64,000 nt of DNA, from the NCBI GenBank assembly GCA_964417725.1, contig CAYQIV010000014.1, positions 25,557 to 89,556 on the forward strand, in the 5' to 3' direction. The translations under genes and the position numbers were made by a program. Under the pieces are notes generated by a model. The model saw only the letters and a program-made list of their open reading frames with translations, was not told the origin of the DNA and did no database searches. Every line of letters begins with the position of its first letter. Within the stretch, counting starts at the first letter, position 1. The stretch comes from SHZI01 sp964417725 (lineage in GTDB: Bacteria; Pseudomonadota; Gammaproteobacteria; Steroidobacterales; GCA-2729495). Shown here piece after piece: positions 35,377 through 44,932 of this stretch.

Positions 35377-37068
35377 TCAGCCCGCATCACCCGCCAGGGC
35401 GAGCAGTTCGGCGCGCACCACCTTGCCGACCGGGTTGCGCGGCAGGGCCGCCACCAGGCACAGCCGCTCCGGCCACTTGAAGGGCGCCAGCCCGCGCCCG
35501 CGGGCGTAGTCCTGCAGGCTTTCGAGCGTCGGTGTTGCACCCGGGCGCGGCACGGCGACGGCGCAGACGCGCTCGCCCATGACCTCGTCGGGCACCCCCA
35601 CCACCGCCAGTTCGGCGATGTCGGGGTGGCCGGCCAGCACCGCGTCGACCTCGTCCGGCGAGATCTTGACGCCGCCGCGGACGATGATCTGTTTCAGCCG
35701 GCCGACGAAGCGGTAATAGCGTCCGCCCTCGCCGCCGATCTCGAAGAGGTCTCCGGTGCGGAAGTAGCCGTCCGGCGTGAACGACTGGGCCGTGAGTTCC
35801 GGCGCGCGAAAGTAGCCGTCGAAAACCGTCGCACCGCGCACCAGCAACTCACCGGCCTGGCCGGCAGTGGTGATCTCGGCACCGGTGGCCGGGTCGACGA
35901 GGCACGTCTCCATCAGCGCCGACACGCGCTGCGGCCAGCCCAGTTCGGGACGGCCGAAGCGCGGAAAGTAGCGCGCACGGTCTTCCGGGTCGGGGACCTC
36001 GGCCGGCCCGCTGGCCAGCGACACGCCCTCGTTGGAGCCGAACAGGTTGACGATCTCGATGCCGTGGCGCTCGCGGTAGCTGCGGATCATCGCCAGCGGC
36101 AGCGGCGCCGAACCCGAGCCGATGCAGCGCAGGCTGCCGAGGTCGATGCCCTCGAGCAGCGCTTCGTTCTGCAGCAGCATCTGCAGGATCGCCGGTGGCG
36201 CGATGGCGTAGTCCGGCCGCTCGGCATGGATCTGCCGCAGCCACACGGGCAGTTCGAAAGGATGGTGCAGGACCAGCGTGCCGGCGCACCGCAGCCAGCT
36301 CAGCAGGCACCCGCCGATGGCCGCCATGTTGACCAGCGGGAACGGATTGAGCAGACGGTCACCGGTACGCAGCTGCGTGGCCTCGAAGTGCGCATGGCTG
36401 ATCGCGACCCAGTGGTTGTGGCTGCGCGGCACGCCCTTCGGCAATCCTTCGGTGCCGGAGGTCCAGCACACGGTGACGATGTCGTCCGCTTCGACTGCCG
36501 CTTCCCGTTCGATCTCGGCCAGCAGCGCCGGCCGGGGGGCCGGCATGTCGCGCGGCGCGAAGGGCTGGGCGCCGCGCGGTGCCGTGTGGCCCAGCACCAG
36601 CACCGTCGGCGCATCCGGCAACGCCAGCGCCGCCGCCGCCGGGGCATCCTCCTTGCAGCGCGCCACCGTGAGCAGCGCCCGCGCACCGGTCAGGCGGGCG
36701 ATGCCGGCAAGCTCGTGGCCGCGGTACTGCATCGGCACGGGGCTGAGGATGATGCCGGCGCGGCTCGCGGCGATGTACAGTGCCACGTACTCGGCGACGT
36801 TCGGCAACTGCACGATCAGGATGTCGTTGCGGCGCAGGTTGGCGGCATGCAGGGCCAGCTGGGTCCGGCCGACCAGCGCGTCGAGCCCGGCGTAATCGAG
36901 ACGCAGCGGCGTGGCGCCATCGAGGGTCGTGCGGTTGAACGGGTCGATGACTGCCGGGCGGGTCGGGTCCTGTGCGGCGGCCCGGGCATGGAGGTCGCCG
37001 ATGCGGGTATCGTCCCACCAGCCGCGCTGGCGGTAACGTCGACCCAGGTCGTCTGGCGTGGTGCGCAT
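35377..37068 (-). CDS. Acyl-CoA synthetase (AMP-forming) 2
   Basis: A 563-residue AMP-forming ligase. The nucleotide loop is TVCWTSGTEGLPKG, followed by NLFGSNEG, the DGYFRTGDLFEIGGEGG motif, GRLKQIIVRGGVKISPDEVD and the lysine in LPRNPVGKVVRAEL. The ATG at 37068 has GGAG upstream. It is divergent from the nitronate monooxygenase-like gene across a 78-base spacer carrying an HxlR-type site. It is more like the salicylate/2,3-dihydroxybenzoate or medium-chain branch than the first ligase, but the substrate is not readable. Confidence 0.92.
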   Translation of the reverse strand: MRTTPDDLGRRYRQRGWWDDTRIGDLHARAAAQDPTRPAVIDPFNRTTLDGATPLRLDYAGLDALVGRTQLALHAANLRRNDILIVQLPNVAEYVALYIAASRAGIILSPVPMQYRGHELAGIARLTGARALLTVARCKEDAPAAAALALPDAPTVLVLGHTAPRGAQPFAPRDMPAPRPALLAEIEREAAVEADDIVTVCWTSGTEGLPKGVPRSHNHWVAISHAHFEATQLRTGDRLLNPFPLVNMAAIGGCLLSWLRCAGTLVLHHPFELPVWLRQIHAERPDYAIAPPAILQMLLQNEALLEGIDLGSLRCIGSGSAPLPLAMIRSYRERHGIEIVNLFGSNEGVSLASGPAEVPDPEDRARYFPRFGRPELGWPQRVSALMETCLVDPATGAEITTAGQAGELLVRGATVFDGYFRAPELTAQSFTPDGYFRTGDLFEIGGEGGRYYRFVGRLKQIIVRGGVKISPDEVDAVLAGHPDIAELAVVGVPDEVMGERVCAVAVPRPGATPTLESLQDYARGRGLAPFKWPERLCLVAALPRNPVGKVVRAELLALAGDAG

Positions 37069-37114
37069 CGGCTGCTCCGGAAACGACGGTCATCGCCGTC
37101 CGTCGCACCAGATG

Positions 37115-37129
37115 GTATCGTTATGCAAG
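37115..37129 (-). promoter_or_regulatory. HxlR-type operator, half-conserved
   Basis: Read on the minus strand this is CTTGCATAACGATAC; with its flank it matches GTCACTTGCATAACG of the SDR promoter exactly over 15 bases. One half-site is well kept, the other is degenerate. It lies between a divergent ligase and monooxygenase gene and would control both. Confidence 0.5.
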
Positions 37130-37146
37130 TGACTTTGGGAACCCGC

Positions 37147-38166
37147 ATGCCCACACCCACCGGCACCGATGCACGCACCGACCGGCTGGCCGCCCTGACG
37201 GGCGGGATGCGCCTGCCGCTGATCGCGGCGCCCATGTTCCTCGTCTCGGGACCCGATCTGGTGCTCGCCGCCTGCCGGGCCGGCATCGGTGGCGCCTTCC
37301 CCGCCCCCAACGCACGCGACCTCGACATCCTCGACAACTGGTTGCAGCGCATCGCCGGCGAACACGCCGCCCTGCAGCGCACAGCGGCCGGGCCGGTCGG
37401 GCCGTGGGCCATCAACCTCGTCACCCACCGCTCCTACGACCGGCTCGCCGGCGAGCTGGAACGGGTGGCACGCTACCGGCCACCGCTGGTCATCACGGCG
37501 CTCGGCGGGCCGCAGCCGGTCATCGATACCGTGCACGGCTGGGGCGGATTGGTCTTTGCCGACGTCAGCTCGGTGGCCTTCGCGCGCAAGGCGGCTGCTG
37601 CCGGTGCCGATGGCCTGGTGCTGGTCTGCGCCGGTGCCGGCGGCCACACCGGCAACCTCTCGCCCTTCACCTTCATCGCCGCGGTGCGCGAGTTCTATGA
37701 CGGCATCATCGTGCTCGCCGGCGGCATCGGCAGCGGCCGGGCGATCCGCGCCGCGCAGCTCCTCGGCGCTGACCTCGCCTATGCCGGCACTCCATTCATC
37801 GCTGCGCACGAAAGCATGGCCCCGGCGCGGTACCGTGACATGCTGGTCCGCGCCGGCATCGAGGACCTGGTCCTGACGCCGGCCTTCACCGGTGCCCCGG
37901 CGTGGTACCTGCGCGAAAGCATCGAGGCCGCCGGCCTCGACCCCGACGACCTCAAGGGCAAGACCCGCGTCGACTGGTCGAACTCGCAGGGCCAGCTCAA
38001 GGCCTGGCGCGACATCTGGTCGGCCGGCCAGGGTGTCGGCACCCTCCACGCCATCGAACCGCTCGCCGCGATCGTCGCGCGGCTGTGCGACGAATACCGC
38101 GATGCCGACCCGGCAGCCGCGGCACCGCCCACCACCTGCACCAGCCCCCGGGGGAACACGGCATGA
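37147..38166 (+). CDS. Nitronate monooxygenase-like FMN enzyme
   Basis: A 339-residue TIM-barrel flavoprotein of the 2-nitropropane dioxygenase family. Visible motifs are LPLIAAPMFLVSG at the start, VCAGAGGHTGNLSPF, and the FMN phosphate site LAGGIGSGRAIRAA with GADLAYAGTPFIA. In catabolic clusters such proteins often act on nitronates or serve as enoyl reductase-like flavoproteins. I chose the ATG at 37147 because the in-frame ATG at 37123 lies within the operator. Its stop overlaps the thiolase start by 4 bases, starting a three-gene operon. Confidence 0.85.
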   Translation: MPTPTGTDARTDRLAALTGGMRLPLIAAPMFLVSGPDLVLAACRAGIGGAFPAPNARDLDILDNWLQRIAGEHAALQRTAAGPVGPWAINLVTHRSYDRLAGELERVARYRPPLVITALGGPQPVIDTVHGWGGLVFADVSSVAFARKAAAAGADGLVLVCAGAGGHTGNLSPFTFIAAVREFYDGIIVLAGGIGSGRAIRAAQLLGADLAYAGTPFIAAHESMAPARYRDMLVRAGIEDLVLTPAFTGAPAWYLRESIEAAGLDPDDLKGKTRVDWSNSQGQLKAWRDIWSAGQGVGTLHAIEPLAAIVARLCDEYRDADPAAAAPPTTCTSPRGNTA

Positions 38167-39371
38167 CCGAAGCCTTCATCTACGACCACGTGCGCACGCC
38201 GCGCGGCCGTGGCAAACCCGACGGCGCGCTGCACCCGGCCACGCCGGTCACGCTCGTCAGGCACGTGCTCGAGGCCTTGCGCGAGCGCAGCGGGCTCGAC
38301 ACCACGCTGCTCGACGACGTGATCCTCGGCTGCGTGGCACCCGTCGGCGAACAGGGCGCCAACATCGCCCGCGCCGGCGTGCTCGCCGCCGACTACGCCG
38401 AGTCGGTGCCCGGCAAGCAGATCAACCGTTTCTGCGCATCCGGCCTTGAAGCGGTCAACAGCGCCGCGGCACAGGTCATGTCAGGCCAGTCCGACCTGTG
38501 CATCGCCGGCGGCGTCGAGGCGATGTCGCGCGTGCCGATGGGCGCCGATGGCGGTGCGATGTCCAGCGACCCGCAGCTCGCCGCACACATCGGCTTCGCC
38601 CCGCAGGGCATCGGTGCCGACCTCATCGCCACCCGCCATGGTTTCAGCCGCGAAGACTGCGACCGCTACGCGCTCGAAAGCCAGCGCCGTGCCGCACAGG
38701 CCTGGTCGTCTGGCCACTTCGCGCGCGCCATCGTCCCGGTGCGCGACGCGCTCGGCCGGGCCCTGCTCGAACGCGACGAACACATGCGCCCGGAGACAAC
38801 ACTCGCGGCACTGGCCGGGCTCAAGCCCGCCTTCACCGTGCCGGGTGAGCAGTTCGGTTTCGACGCCGTCGCCTTGCTCAAGTACCCCGACACCGAATAC
38901 ATCGAGCACGTGCACACCAGCGGCAATTCCTCCGGGATCGTCGACGGTGCGGCCGGCGTGCTCATCGGCAACCGCGAGGCGGGCGTCGCGCTCGGCTGCC
39001 GGCCACGCGCCCGCATCCGGGGCTTCGCCTCGATCGGCTCGGAACCGACGATCATGCTCACCGGGCCGGCGCCGGCCAGCGAGAAACTCCTGGCGCGCTG
39101 CGGGATGACGGTCCGCGACATCGACCTGTTCGAGATCAACGAGGCGTTCGCCTCGGTGGTGCTGCGCTACATGCAGGCCCTCGACCTCGACCCCGGAAAG
39201 GTCAACGTCAACGGTGGTGCGATCGCCATGGGCCATCCGCTCGGCGCCACCGGCGCGATGATCCTCGGCATCGTCCTCGACGAACTCGAGCGCCGCGACC
39301 TCGGCACGGCGCTGGTCAGTTTGTGCATCGGTGCCGGCATGGGCACGGCTACCCTCATCGAGCGGACATGA
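38163..39371 (+). CDS. Acetyl-CoA C-acyltransferase (thiolase)
   Basis: A 402-residue thiolase that cleaves 3-ketoacyl-CoA. The nucleophilic cysteine is in NRFCASGLEAVN, NEAFA and GGAIAMGHPLGATG are present and the second cysteine is in LCIGAGMG, so the active site is complete. The ATG at 38163 overlaps the previous stop (ATGA) and follows GGGGGA; its own stop overlaps the next ATG. With the FadB/J-like protein it forms a beta-oxidation pair comparable to FadAB or FadIJ. Confidence 0.94.
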   Translation: MTEAFIYDHVRTPRGRGKPDGALHPATPVTLVRHVLEALRERSGLDTTLLDDVILGCVAPVGEQGANIARAGVLAADYAESVPGKQINRFCASGLEAVNSAAAQVMSGQSDLCIAGGVEAMSRVPMGADGGAMSSDPQLAAHIGFAPQGIGADLIATRHGFSREDCDRYALESQRRAAQAWSSGHFARAIVPVRDALGRALLERDEHMRPETTLAALAGLKPAFTVPGEQFGFDAVALLKYPDTEYIEHVHTSGNSSGIVDGAAGVLIGNREAGVALGCRPRARIRGFASIGSEPTIMLTGPAPASEKLLARCGMTVRDIDLFEINEAFASVVLRYMQALDLDPGKVNVNGGAIAMGHPLGATGAMILGIVLDELERRDLGTALVSLCIGAGMGTATLIERT

Positions 39372-41536
39372 ACATGAACGATTCCTTCAGCATCGACATC
39401 GACGCCCGGGGCATCGCCACGCTGACACTCGACCAGGCCGGCCGGTCGATGAACCTCATCACCAGCGCCTTTGCCGGCGAACTCGACGCCGCGATCACGC
39501 GGCTGGCCGAAGACCCGGCCGTGAAAGGCGTGATCGTGACCTCCGGCAAGGACGCCTTCCTCGCCGGCGCCGACCTGCGCGAGCTGGTCGCGATCCACGG
39601 CAGCGGCGTGGACACGGCGACGCTGGCCGGGCGTGTCGGGCGCTACTCGGCGGTCCTGCGGCGCATGGAGACCTGCGGCAAGCCCTTCGCCGCAGCACTC
39701 AACGGCACCGCGCTCGGCGGCGGCCTCGAACTGGCGCTGGCCTGCCACCACCGTGTGCTGGCCAGCGATACCGGTGCCGTCGTCGGCCTGCCCGAAGTGC
39801 AGCTCGGCCTGCTGCCCGGCGCCGGCGGCACGCAGCGCCTGCCGCGCCTGATCGGCATCCAGCCGGCGCTCGAGCTGATGACCGAGGGCACGCGCCTCAA
39901 GCCGGACAAGGCGCTGGCACTCGGCGTGGTGCACGCCACGGCGCCGCGCGCCGGACTGGTCGCAGCGGCACGCCAGTGGCTGCTCGACGGCGGGCGGGCC
40001 GTCCAGCCGTGGGATGAAAAGCAGTTCCGTTTCCCCGGCGGTTCGGGCGCCATGCACCCCGGCGTCCAGCAGGTCTTCACCGCCGGCACCGCGCTCGTCA
40101 CCGGGCGCACCAGCCACAACTACCCGGCACCGCTGGCGATCCTGTCGTGCGTCTACGAAGGCATGATCGTGCCCTTCGACACCGCACTGCACATCGAGCA
40201 GCAATACTTCGTCCGGCTGCTGCAGGATCCGGTCTACCGCAACATGACGCGCACGCTGTTCCTCGCCAAGGGCGCCGCCGACAAGCTGGCGCGCCGGCCG
40301 GCCGGAGTGCCACGCGCCCGGGTCACGCGGCTTGGCATGCTCGGCGCCGGCATGATGGGCGCCGGCATCGCCCACGTGTCGGCGGCGGCCGGCATCGATG
40401 TGGTGCTGCTCGACACGACCGCGGCAGCGGCCGAAATGGGCAAGGCCCATTCACAGGCCCTGCTGCAGAAGCGCGTCGCGCGCGGCCGCCTCGGCGAGGC
40501 CGACATGGCCGCGCAGCTGGCGCGCATCCATCCGACCACCGACTACGCCGGGCTCGCCGGCTGCGAGCTGGTCATCGAGGCCGTTTTCGAGCACCGCGAC
40601 ATCAAGGCCGACGTGACGCGGCGTGCCGAGGCCGTGCTCGCGCCGACGGCCGTCTTCGCCTCCAACACGTCAACGCTGCCGATCACCAGCCTGGCCGAAG
40701 CGTCACAACGCCCGGCGCGGTTCATCGGCCTGCATTTCTTCTCGCCCGTCGACAAGATGCCGCTGGTTGAGGTCATCCGCGGGCGCGAGACCTCCGACGA
40801 GTGCCTGGCCCTGGCACTCGACTACGTGCAGCAGATCGGCAAGACGCCGATCATCGTCAACGACAGCCGCGGCTTCTACACCAGCCGCGTCTTTACCACC
40901 TACGCCAACGAGGGCATGGCGCTGCTCAAGGAAGGTGTGGCACCGGCCCTGATCGAGAACGCCGGCCGCCAGGCCGGCATGCCGGTTGGACCGCTCGCCG
41001 TGCTCGACGAGGTCAGCCTCGAGTTGTCGGCAAAGATCCACCAGCAGACCCGCGCCGACCTCGGCGCCGACTACACCGGCCCGTCGGCCATCGACGTCGC
41101 CCTGCGCTTCGTCGAACTCGGCCGCGGCGGCAAGAAGGCCGGCAAGGGCTTCTACGATTATCCGGCAGCGGATGACCCGGGCGGACGCAAGCGGCTGTGG
41201 CCCGGCATCATCGACCTCTACCCGCGTGCCGCGCACCAGCCGACACGCGACGAGGTGAAAAAGCGCCTGCTCTACATCCAGGCGCTGGAAACCTTCCGCT
41301 GCCACGACGAAGGGGTGATCGGCGACCCCGGCGAGGCCGATGTCGGTGCGCTGCTGGGCTGGGGGTTCCCGGCATGGACCGGTGGTCCGCTGTCGTTCAT
41401 CGAGACACTCGGCCTCGATGTTTTCATCGCCGAATGCGATGCGCTGGCCGAACGCCACGGGCCTCGCTTCGCCGTACCCGACAGCCTGCGCCGGCGCGCG
41501 GCCAGCGGCACCGGGTTCTACCCCGCCGGACCCTGA
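39368..41536 (+). CDS. Fused enoyl-CoA hydratase/3-hydroxyacyl-CoA dehydrogenase
   Basis: A 722-residue bifunctional beta-oxidation protein of the FadB/FadJ type. The N-terminal crotonase half (to about 190) has AGADLREL, GTALGGGLELALACHH and PEVQLGLLPGAGGTQRL with the usual acidic residues. The dehydrogenase half starts near 320 with LGMLGAGMMGAGIAH, followed by NTSTLPI and GLHFFSPVDKMPLVEV. The ATG at 39368 overlaps the thiolase stop by 4 bases. It supplies hydration and oxidation ahead of that thiolase. Confidence 0.94.
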   Translation: MNMNDSFSIDIDARGIATLTLDQAGRSMNLITSAFAGELDAAITRLAEDPAVKGVIVTSGKDAFLAGADLRELVAIHGSGVDTATLAGRVGRYSAVLRRMETCGKPFAAALNGTALGGGLELALACHHRVLASDTGAVVGLPEVQLGLLPGAGGTQRLPRLIGIQPALELMTEGTRLKPDKALALGVVHATAPRAGLVAAARQWLLDGGRAVQPWDEKQFRFPGGSGAMHPGVQQVFTAGTALVTGRTSHNYPAPLAILSCVYEGMIVPFDTALHIEQQYFVRLLQDPVYRNMTRTLFLAKGAADKLARRPAGVPRARVTRLGMLGAGMMGAGIAHVSAAAGIDVVLLDTTAAAAEMGKAHSQALLQKRVARGRLGEADMAAQLARIHPTTDYAGLAGCELVIEAVFEHRDIKADVTRRAEAVLAPTAVFASNTSTLPITSLAEASQRPARFIGLHFFSPVDKMPLVEVIRGRETSDECLALALDYVQQIGKTPIIVNDSRGFYTSRVFTTYANEGMALLKEGVAPALIENAGRQAGMPVGPLAVLDEVSLELSAKIHQQTRADLGADYTGPSAIDVALRFVELGRGGKKAGKGFYDYPAADDPGGRKRLWPGIIDLYPRAAHQPTRDEVKKRLLYIQALETFRCHDEGVIGDPGEADVGALLGWGFPAWTGGPLSFIETLGLDVFIAECDALAERHGPRFAVPDSLRRRAASGTGFYPAGP

Positions 41537-41636
41537 CCGCCACACTCCGCCCGAGCGGATCCGGCCGCTCGCGCCCGCCGCCGGCATCGCGCTGGCGGAA
41601 CGCACCCGTCTGGCCCTCGCACTGCTCGTCGGTGCC

Positions 41637-41780
41637 GTGATGCTGCGCCTTGCACGAACACTCGGCCTGTGGGCCGGCAACCCACAGGCCGTACTCGCCG
41701 CGTCGGCCCTGATGTGGGGCGCTGCGCTCGGCCTCTGGCTGAAAGTCTATTGGCCCTTGCTGCGCAAATTGCCGGACTGA
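41637..41780 (+). pseudogene. Possible C-terminal remnant of an NnrS-like membrane protein
   Basis: A short open frame just after the FadB/J-like gene encodes two hydrophobic helices ending WGAALGLWLKVYWPLLRKLPD. This resembles the last helix of NnrS family haem/copper membrane proteins. Similarity may begin about 60 bases earlier, but there is no start codon or ribosome site and the rest of the gene is absent. It could also be a small membrane protein. The rest of 41537-41969 shows no gene. Confidence 0.3.
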
Positions 41781-41969
41781 TCGGTACGCGGCCTGTCATG
41801 GGGTCGGGGCTGTGTTACCTTTCCCGCTTGGGGCACCGCGTCACACCGTGACCGCCAGCGCCACTGGAGCCTGCCCTGCGGGCCCGCTCCGCCCATGCCA
41901 TCGACATGTCCCGGTATCCGCCGGCTCGATGGCCATTCATCGTGAAAATCAGCAAGAGGTTGACAGAGC

Positions 41970-42908
41970 GTGAAAAACCAGTTCACCGCCATCAACATGT
42001 CGAAGGCGAACTTCGACGACATCTACACCCGCGAAGACCCGCGTGACTACGTCTCGGTGCTCGGCGCCCTGGATTACATGATCCCGGATCTCGCCGAGCC
42101 CGTGCTCCGGCAATTGCTGGCGGCCCGCTGCCAGGCACCAGACACGCGACAGCACGTCCTCGACGTCGGCTGTTCCTATGGCATCAACGCCGCCATCCAC
42201 CGCTTTCCGCTGAGCTTCGGCGCGCTGCGGGCACGTTACGCCCGCCACGAAATGATGGCGCTGCACCCGAAACAGCTGGCACGCCTCGATCGCAATTTCT
42301 ACGCCAGCTGGCCCGACGTCGGCCTGGCACGATTCACCGGCCTCGACATTTCCGCGCCCGCGATCCGTTACGCAGTCGATGCCGGACTGCTGGAAAATGG
42401 TCTGGTCACGGACCTGGAGCGAGAAGAGCTCACCGGCGAGCAGGCCGCCATCGTCCGGCAGACCGATGTCGTGCTGTCGACCGGTTGCATCGGTTACGTG
42501 ACGGAAAAGACCTACACCAAACTGCTGCAGGCCATGGAGAAACCACCGTGGGTCGTGTCCTTCGTGCTGCGCATGTTTCCCGTCGACAAACTCGCCGACG
42601 CCCTCGGCCATTTCGGACTGATCACGGAAAAACTCGAGAACGCCACCTTCGTGCAGCGACGCTTCCGCGACGTCCAGGAACTGACCGCGACACTCGAGGC
42701 ACTGGGCACACGCGGCATCGACCCCCGCGGCTTCGAATGTGAAGGCACGCTGCAAGCCGAACTCTACGTCTCGCGCCCACCAGAAGACGTGCGCGCCATG
42801 CCGCTGGACGAGCTCATCACCATCACCAGCGGGCGCAACCGGCAGGTCGGCACACGTTATGTGCAGGTGGAGACCGACGACGGCACGCGCATTGCACTCG
42901 AGCCCTGA
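41970..42908 (+). CDS. SAM-dependent methyltransferase-like protein
   Basis: A 312-residue class I methyltransferase fold. The SAM loop is VLDVGCSYGINAA at 64-76 and the following acidic strand is FTGLDISAPAIRYA. The region after it (VVLSTGCIGYVTEKTYTKLL) fits the catalytic strand. The start is a GTG at 41970; an in-frame ATG at 41997 is an alternative. I recognise the fold but not the substrate. It stands alone downstream of the catabolic region and is not obviously part of it. Confidence 0.75.
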   Translation: MKNQFTAINMSKANFDDIYTREDPRDYVSVLGALDYMIPDLAEPVLRQLLAARCQAPDTRQHVLDVGCSYGINAAIHRFPLSFGALRARYARHEMMALHPKQLARLDRNFYASWPDVGLARFTGLDISAPAIRYAVDAGLLENGLVTDLEREELTGEQAAIVRQTDVVLSTGCIGYVTEKTYTKLLQAMEKPPWVVSFVLRMFPVDKLADALGHFGLITEKLENATFVQRRFRDVQELTATLEALGTRGIDPRGFECEGTLQAELYVSRPPEDVRAMPLDELITITSGRNRQVGTRYVQVETDDGTRIALEP

Positions 42909-43084
42909 GCCGCAACCCGGGCAGGTGCAACGCGACGGCCAGGCAGGACCGATGCGCTGAGGGTGTGGTTCATCCGCATGGAGACCACGGACACGCCCGG
43001 CCGTGTCAGCTGCCGGCTGGCGGCCTGTCACGCGCGCTGGCAGACTTGCCCGGTCCAACCCACGGTGGCATGGCTGTACACGGC

Positions 43085-43948
43085 ATGACAGGCGACGAGC
43101 GGCCGGACAACGGCACCCATCAGGCCGGCACATCGGCACTGCGGCGGCGGCTGTTCATCATCATCTTCAAGGCCGACACGCCCGCAGGGCGACTGTTCGA
43201 CGTGCTGCTCATCCTCGCCATCCTGCTCAGCGTGCTGGCGGTGATGCTGGCCAGCGTGGCCGGTGTGGCAGCGCGTTACGGCGAATGGCTGTATCTCGCG
43301 GAATGGCTGTTCACGGTGCTGTTCACCGTGGAGTACGTGGTGCGTCTCTACTGCGTCCGCGACCGCATGCGCTACGCGCGGAGCTTCTACGGCATCGTCG
43401 ATCTGCTCTCGGTGCTGCCGCTGTACCTCGATCTGCTGCTCGCCGGTGCCGGCAACCTGCTGGTGATACGCATCCTGCGTATCCTGCGCATCTTCCGCGT
43501 GCTCAAGCTGCAACGCTACATGGGCGAGGCCGACATCATGCTCGAAGCGCTGACCGCGAGCCGGCGCAAGATCATGGTGTTTCTCTACACCGTGTTCACC
43601 ATCGTCGTGGTCTTCGGCGCCCTGATGTACCTCGTCGAGGGGCCGGCCGCCGGCTTCACCAGCATCCCCGTCGGCATGTACTGGGCGGTCGTCACGCTGA
43701 CGACGGTCGGGTATGGCGACATCACGCCGCTGACGCCGTTTGGCCAGGGGTTGGCGGCGATCATCATGGTCACCGGCTACGGCATCATCGCCGTGCCGAC
43801 CGGCATCTACGCCTCCGAACTCACCCAGCTCATCATCCGTCGGCGACGCCGCACCGCCTGCGCCGGCTGCGGCACGCGCGAACACGCCGACGACGCCCGC
43901 TATTGCCGACTGTGCGGCACGGCGCTTCCGCCATCGCCCGGCACCTGA
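43085..43948 (+). CDS. Voltage-gated potassium channel with zinc-ribbon tail
   Basis: A 287-residue six-helix ion channel of the inner membrane. The voltage sensor helix has spaced arginines (RILRILRIFRVLKLQRY) and the selectivity filter is TLTTVGYGD in a normal pore loop (MYWAVVTL). After the last helix and a basic run, the tail carries four cysteines in CAGCG and CRLCG spaced like a zinc ribbon, which is uncommon in bacterial Kv channels. The ATG at 43085 is chosen over upstream ATGs since the preceding frame is not channel-like. Standalone gene. Confidence 0.88.
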   Translation: MTGDERPDNGTHQAGTSALRRRLFIIIFKADTPAGRLFDVLLILAILLSVLAVMLASVAGVAARYGEWLYLAEWLFTVLFTVEYVVRLYCVRDRMRYARSFYGIVDLLSVLPLYLDLLLAGAGNLLVIRILRILRIFRVLKLQRYMGEADIMLEALTASRRKIMVFLYTVFTIVVVFGALMYLVEGPAAGFTSIPVGMYWAVVTLTTVGYGDITPLTPFGQGLAAIIMVTGYGIIAVPTGIYASELTQLIIRRRRRTACAGCGTREHADDARYCRLCGTALPPSPGT

Positions 43949-43964
43949 ACCGCACGGCCGGCAG

Positions 43965-44753
43965 TCATTGCTCCTGCGCCGGTGGCCGCCGCACCATCCA
44001 TGTCAAGGCGATGGCGAGCGCACCGACGGCCACGACGCCACCGTAGGCGAGGAAGACCGGCACCGACACCGCCAGCGCCAGCCCCCGTGCGACATTGATG
44101 AGCGCATGCCAGGCGATGGCGACGACGACGCTGCGCGTGGCCTCCCACAGCCAGGTCAGCCAGACCGCCGCCGAGAGGATGCCGAGCGAGAAGCCGGCGA
44201 ACTGCGCCATGCCGAATTCCGGCCGGGCGAGGAAGAAGGGCAGGTGCCAAAGGAGCCATGCCGGAAACAGCAGCAGCGTCGCCACCCCCGGGCCGTGGCG
44301 GGTACGCAGCGTCGGCAGCAGCCAGCCTCGCCAGCCCGGCTCTTCACCCGCGGCCTGCAGCAGCGACGAGACGATGACGAGGTGCACCAGGCCCTCGGCA
44401 CCGAGGGCCGCCCACATCACCGTCAGCGGAGGCCCCGGCAACGCCCCACCCGCTGCAATCAGGGCCAGCGCGACGAGCAGGAATGCGACCGGCGACAGCA
44501 CCGTCACCATTGCCCAGCGGCGCGTGACCCGGCCGCCCCGCAGCCGGGCCATGCAGGCATGCCACGCTGCCGGCCCCTCGTGCCGCGCCATCAGCAGTGC
44601 GGCGACGAATGGCCCGAAGGCCGCGACGACCTCAAGTGCCGCCGGTACCGGCCAGTCGACGACCCCGCGCCGGGCGAGCAGCAACGGCAACATGACGATC
44701 CAGGTGAACCCCCAGGCCAGTGCGATGAACCGCAGGATGCGCAATCTGTGCAT
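43965..44753 (-). CDS. CPBP (CAAX-type) intramembrane protease-like protein
   Basis: A 262-residue membrane protein of the CPBP family. The conserved motifs are GEEPGWRGWLLP (the EExxxR glutamates), WHLPFF and WHALINV, the residues that line the intramembrane active site. About seven to eight helices. The ATG at 44753 follows CGATCC without a good ribosome site; a longer frame to 44831 is not needed. The target in bacteria is usually unknown; the gene stands between a channel and a DUF420-like gene. Confidence 0.82.
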   Translation of the reverse strand: MHRLRILRFIALAWGFTWIVMLPLLLARRGVVDWPVPAALEVVAAFGPFVAALLMARHEGPAAWHACMARLRGGRVTRRWAMVTVLSPVAFLLVALALIAAGGALPGPPLTVMWAALGAEGLVHLVIVSSLLQAAGEEPGWRGWLLPTLRTRHGPGVATLLLFPAWLLWHLPFFLARPEFGMAQFAGFSLGILSAAVWLTWLWEATRSVVVAIAWHALINVARGLALAVSVPVFLAYGGVVAVGALAIALTWMVRRPPAQEQ

Positions 44754-44932
44754 GGATCGACAATGCCGCCCTTCGGCCGATCGACGGGTTGGCCGGTTGA
44801 CGTGGCGGGGCGCTGTGCCATGATCCGCCACGCCGGCACGTTAGCACCGCCCGCGCGGCGGCGGGTGCGGACAGGCACCAGTGACCAAAACCGCATGGGC
44901 CGGTATCCACAAAGGCACCACAGGAGGGTTCC

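Noticed and set aside
33541..38166. A very long plus-strand open frame of about 1540 codons
   Set aside because: It crosses the real TonB receptor in another frame and the poly-C stretch, and only the last 340 codons (from 37147) have homology.
44095..44823. A plus-strand open frame opposite the CPBP protease
   Set aside because: The codons give a basic, low-complexity peptide without homology; the minus strand has clear protease motifs.
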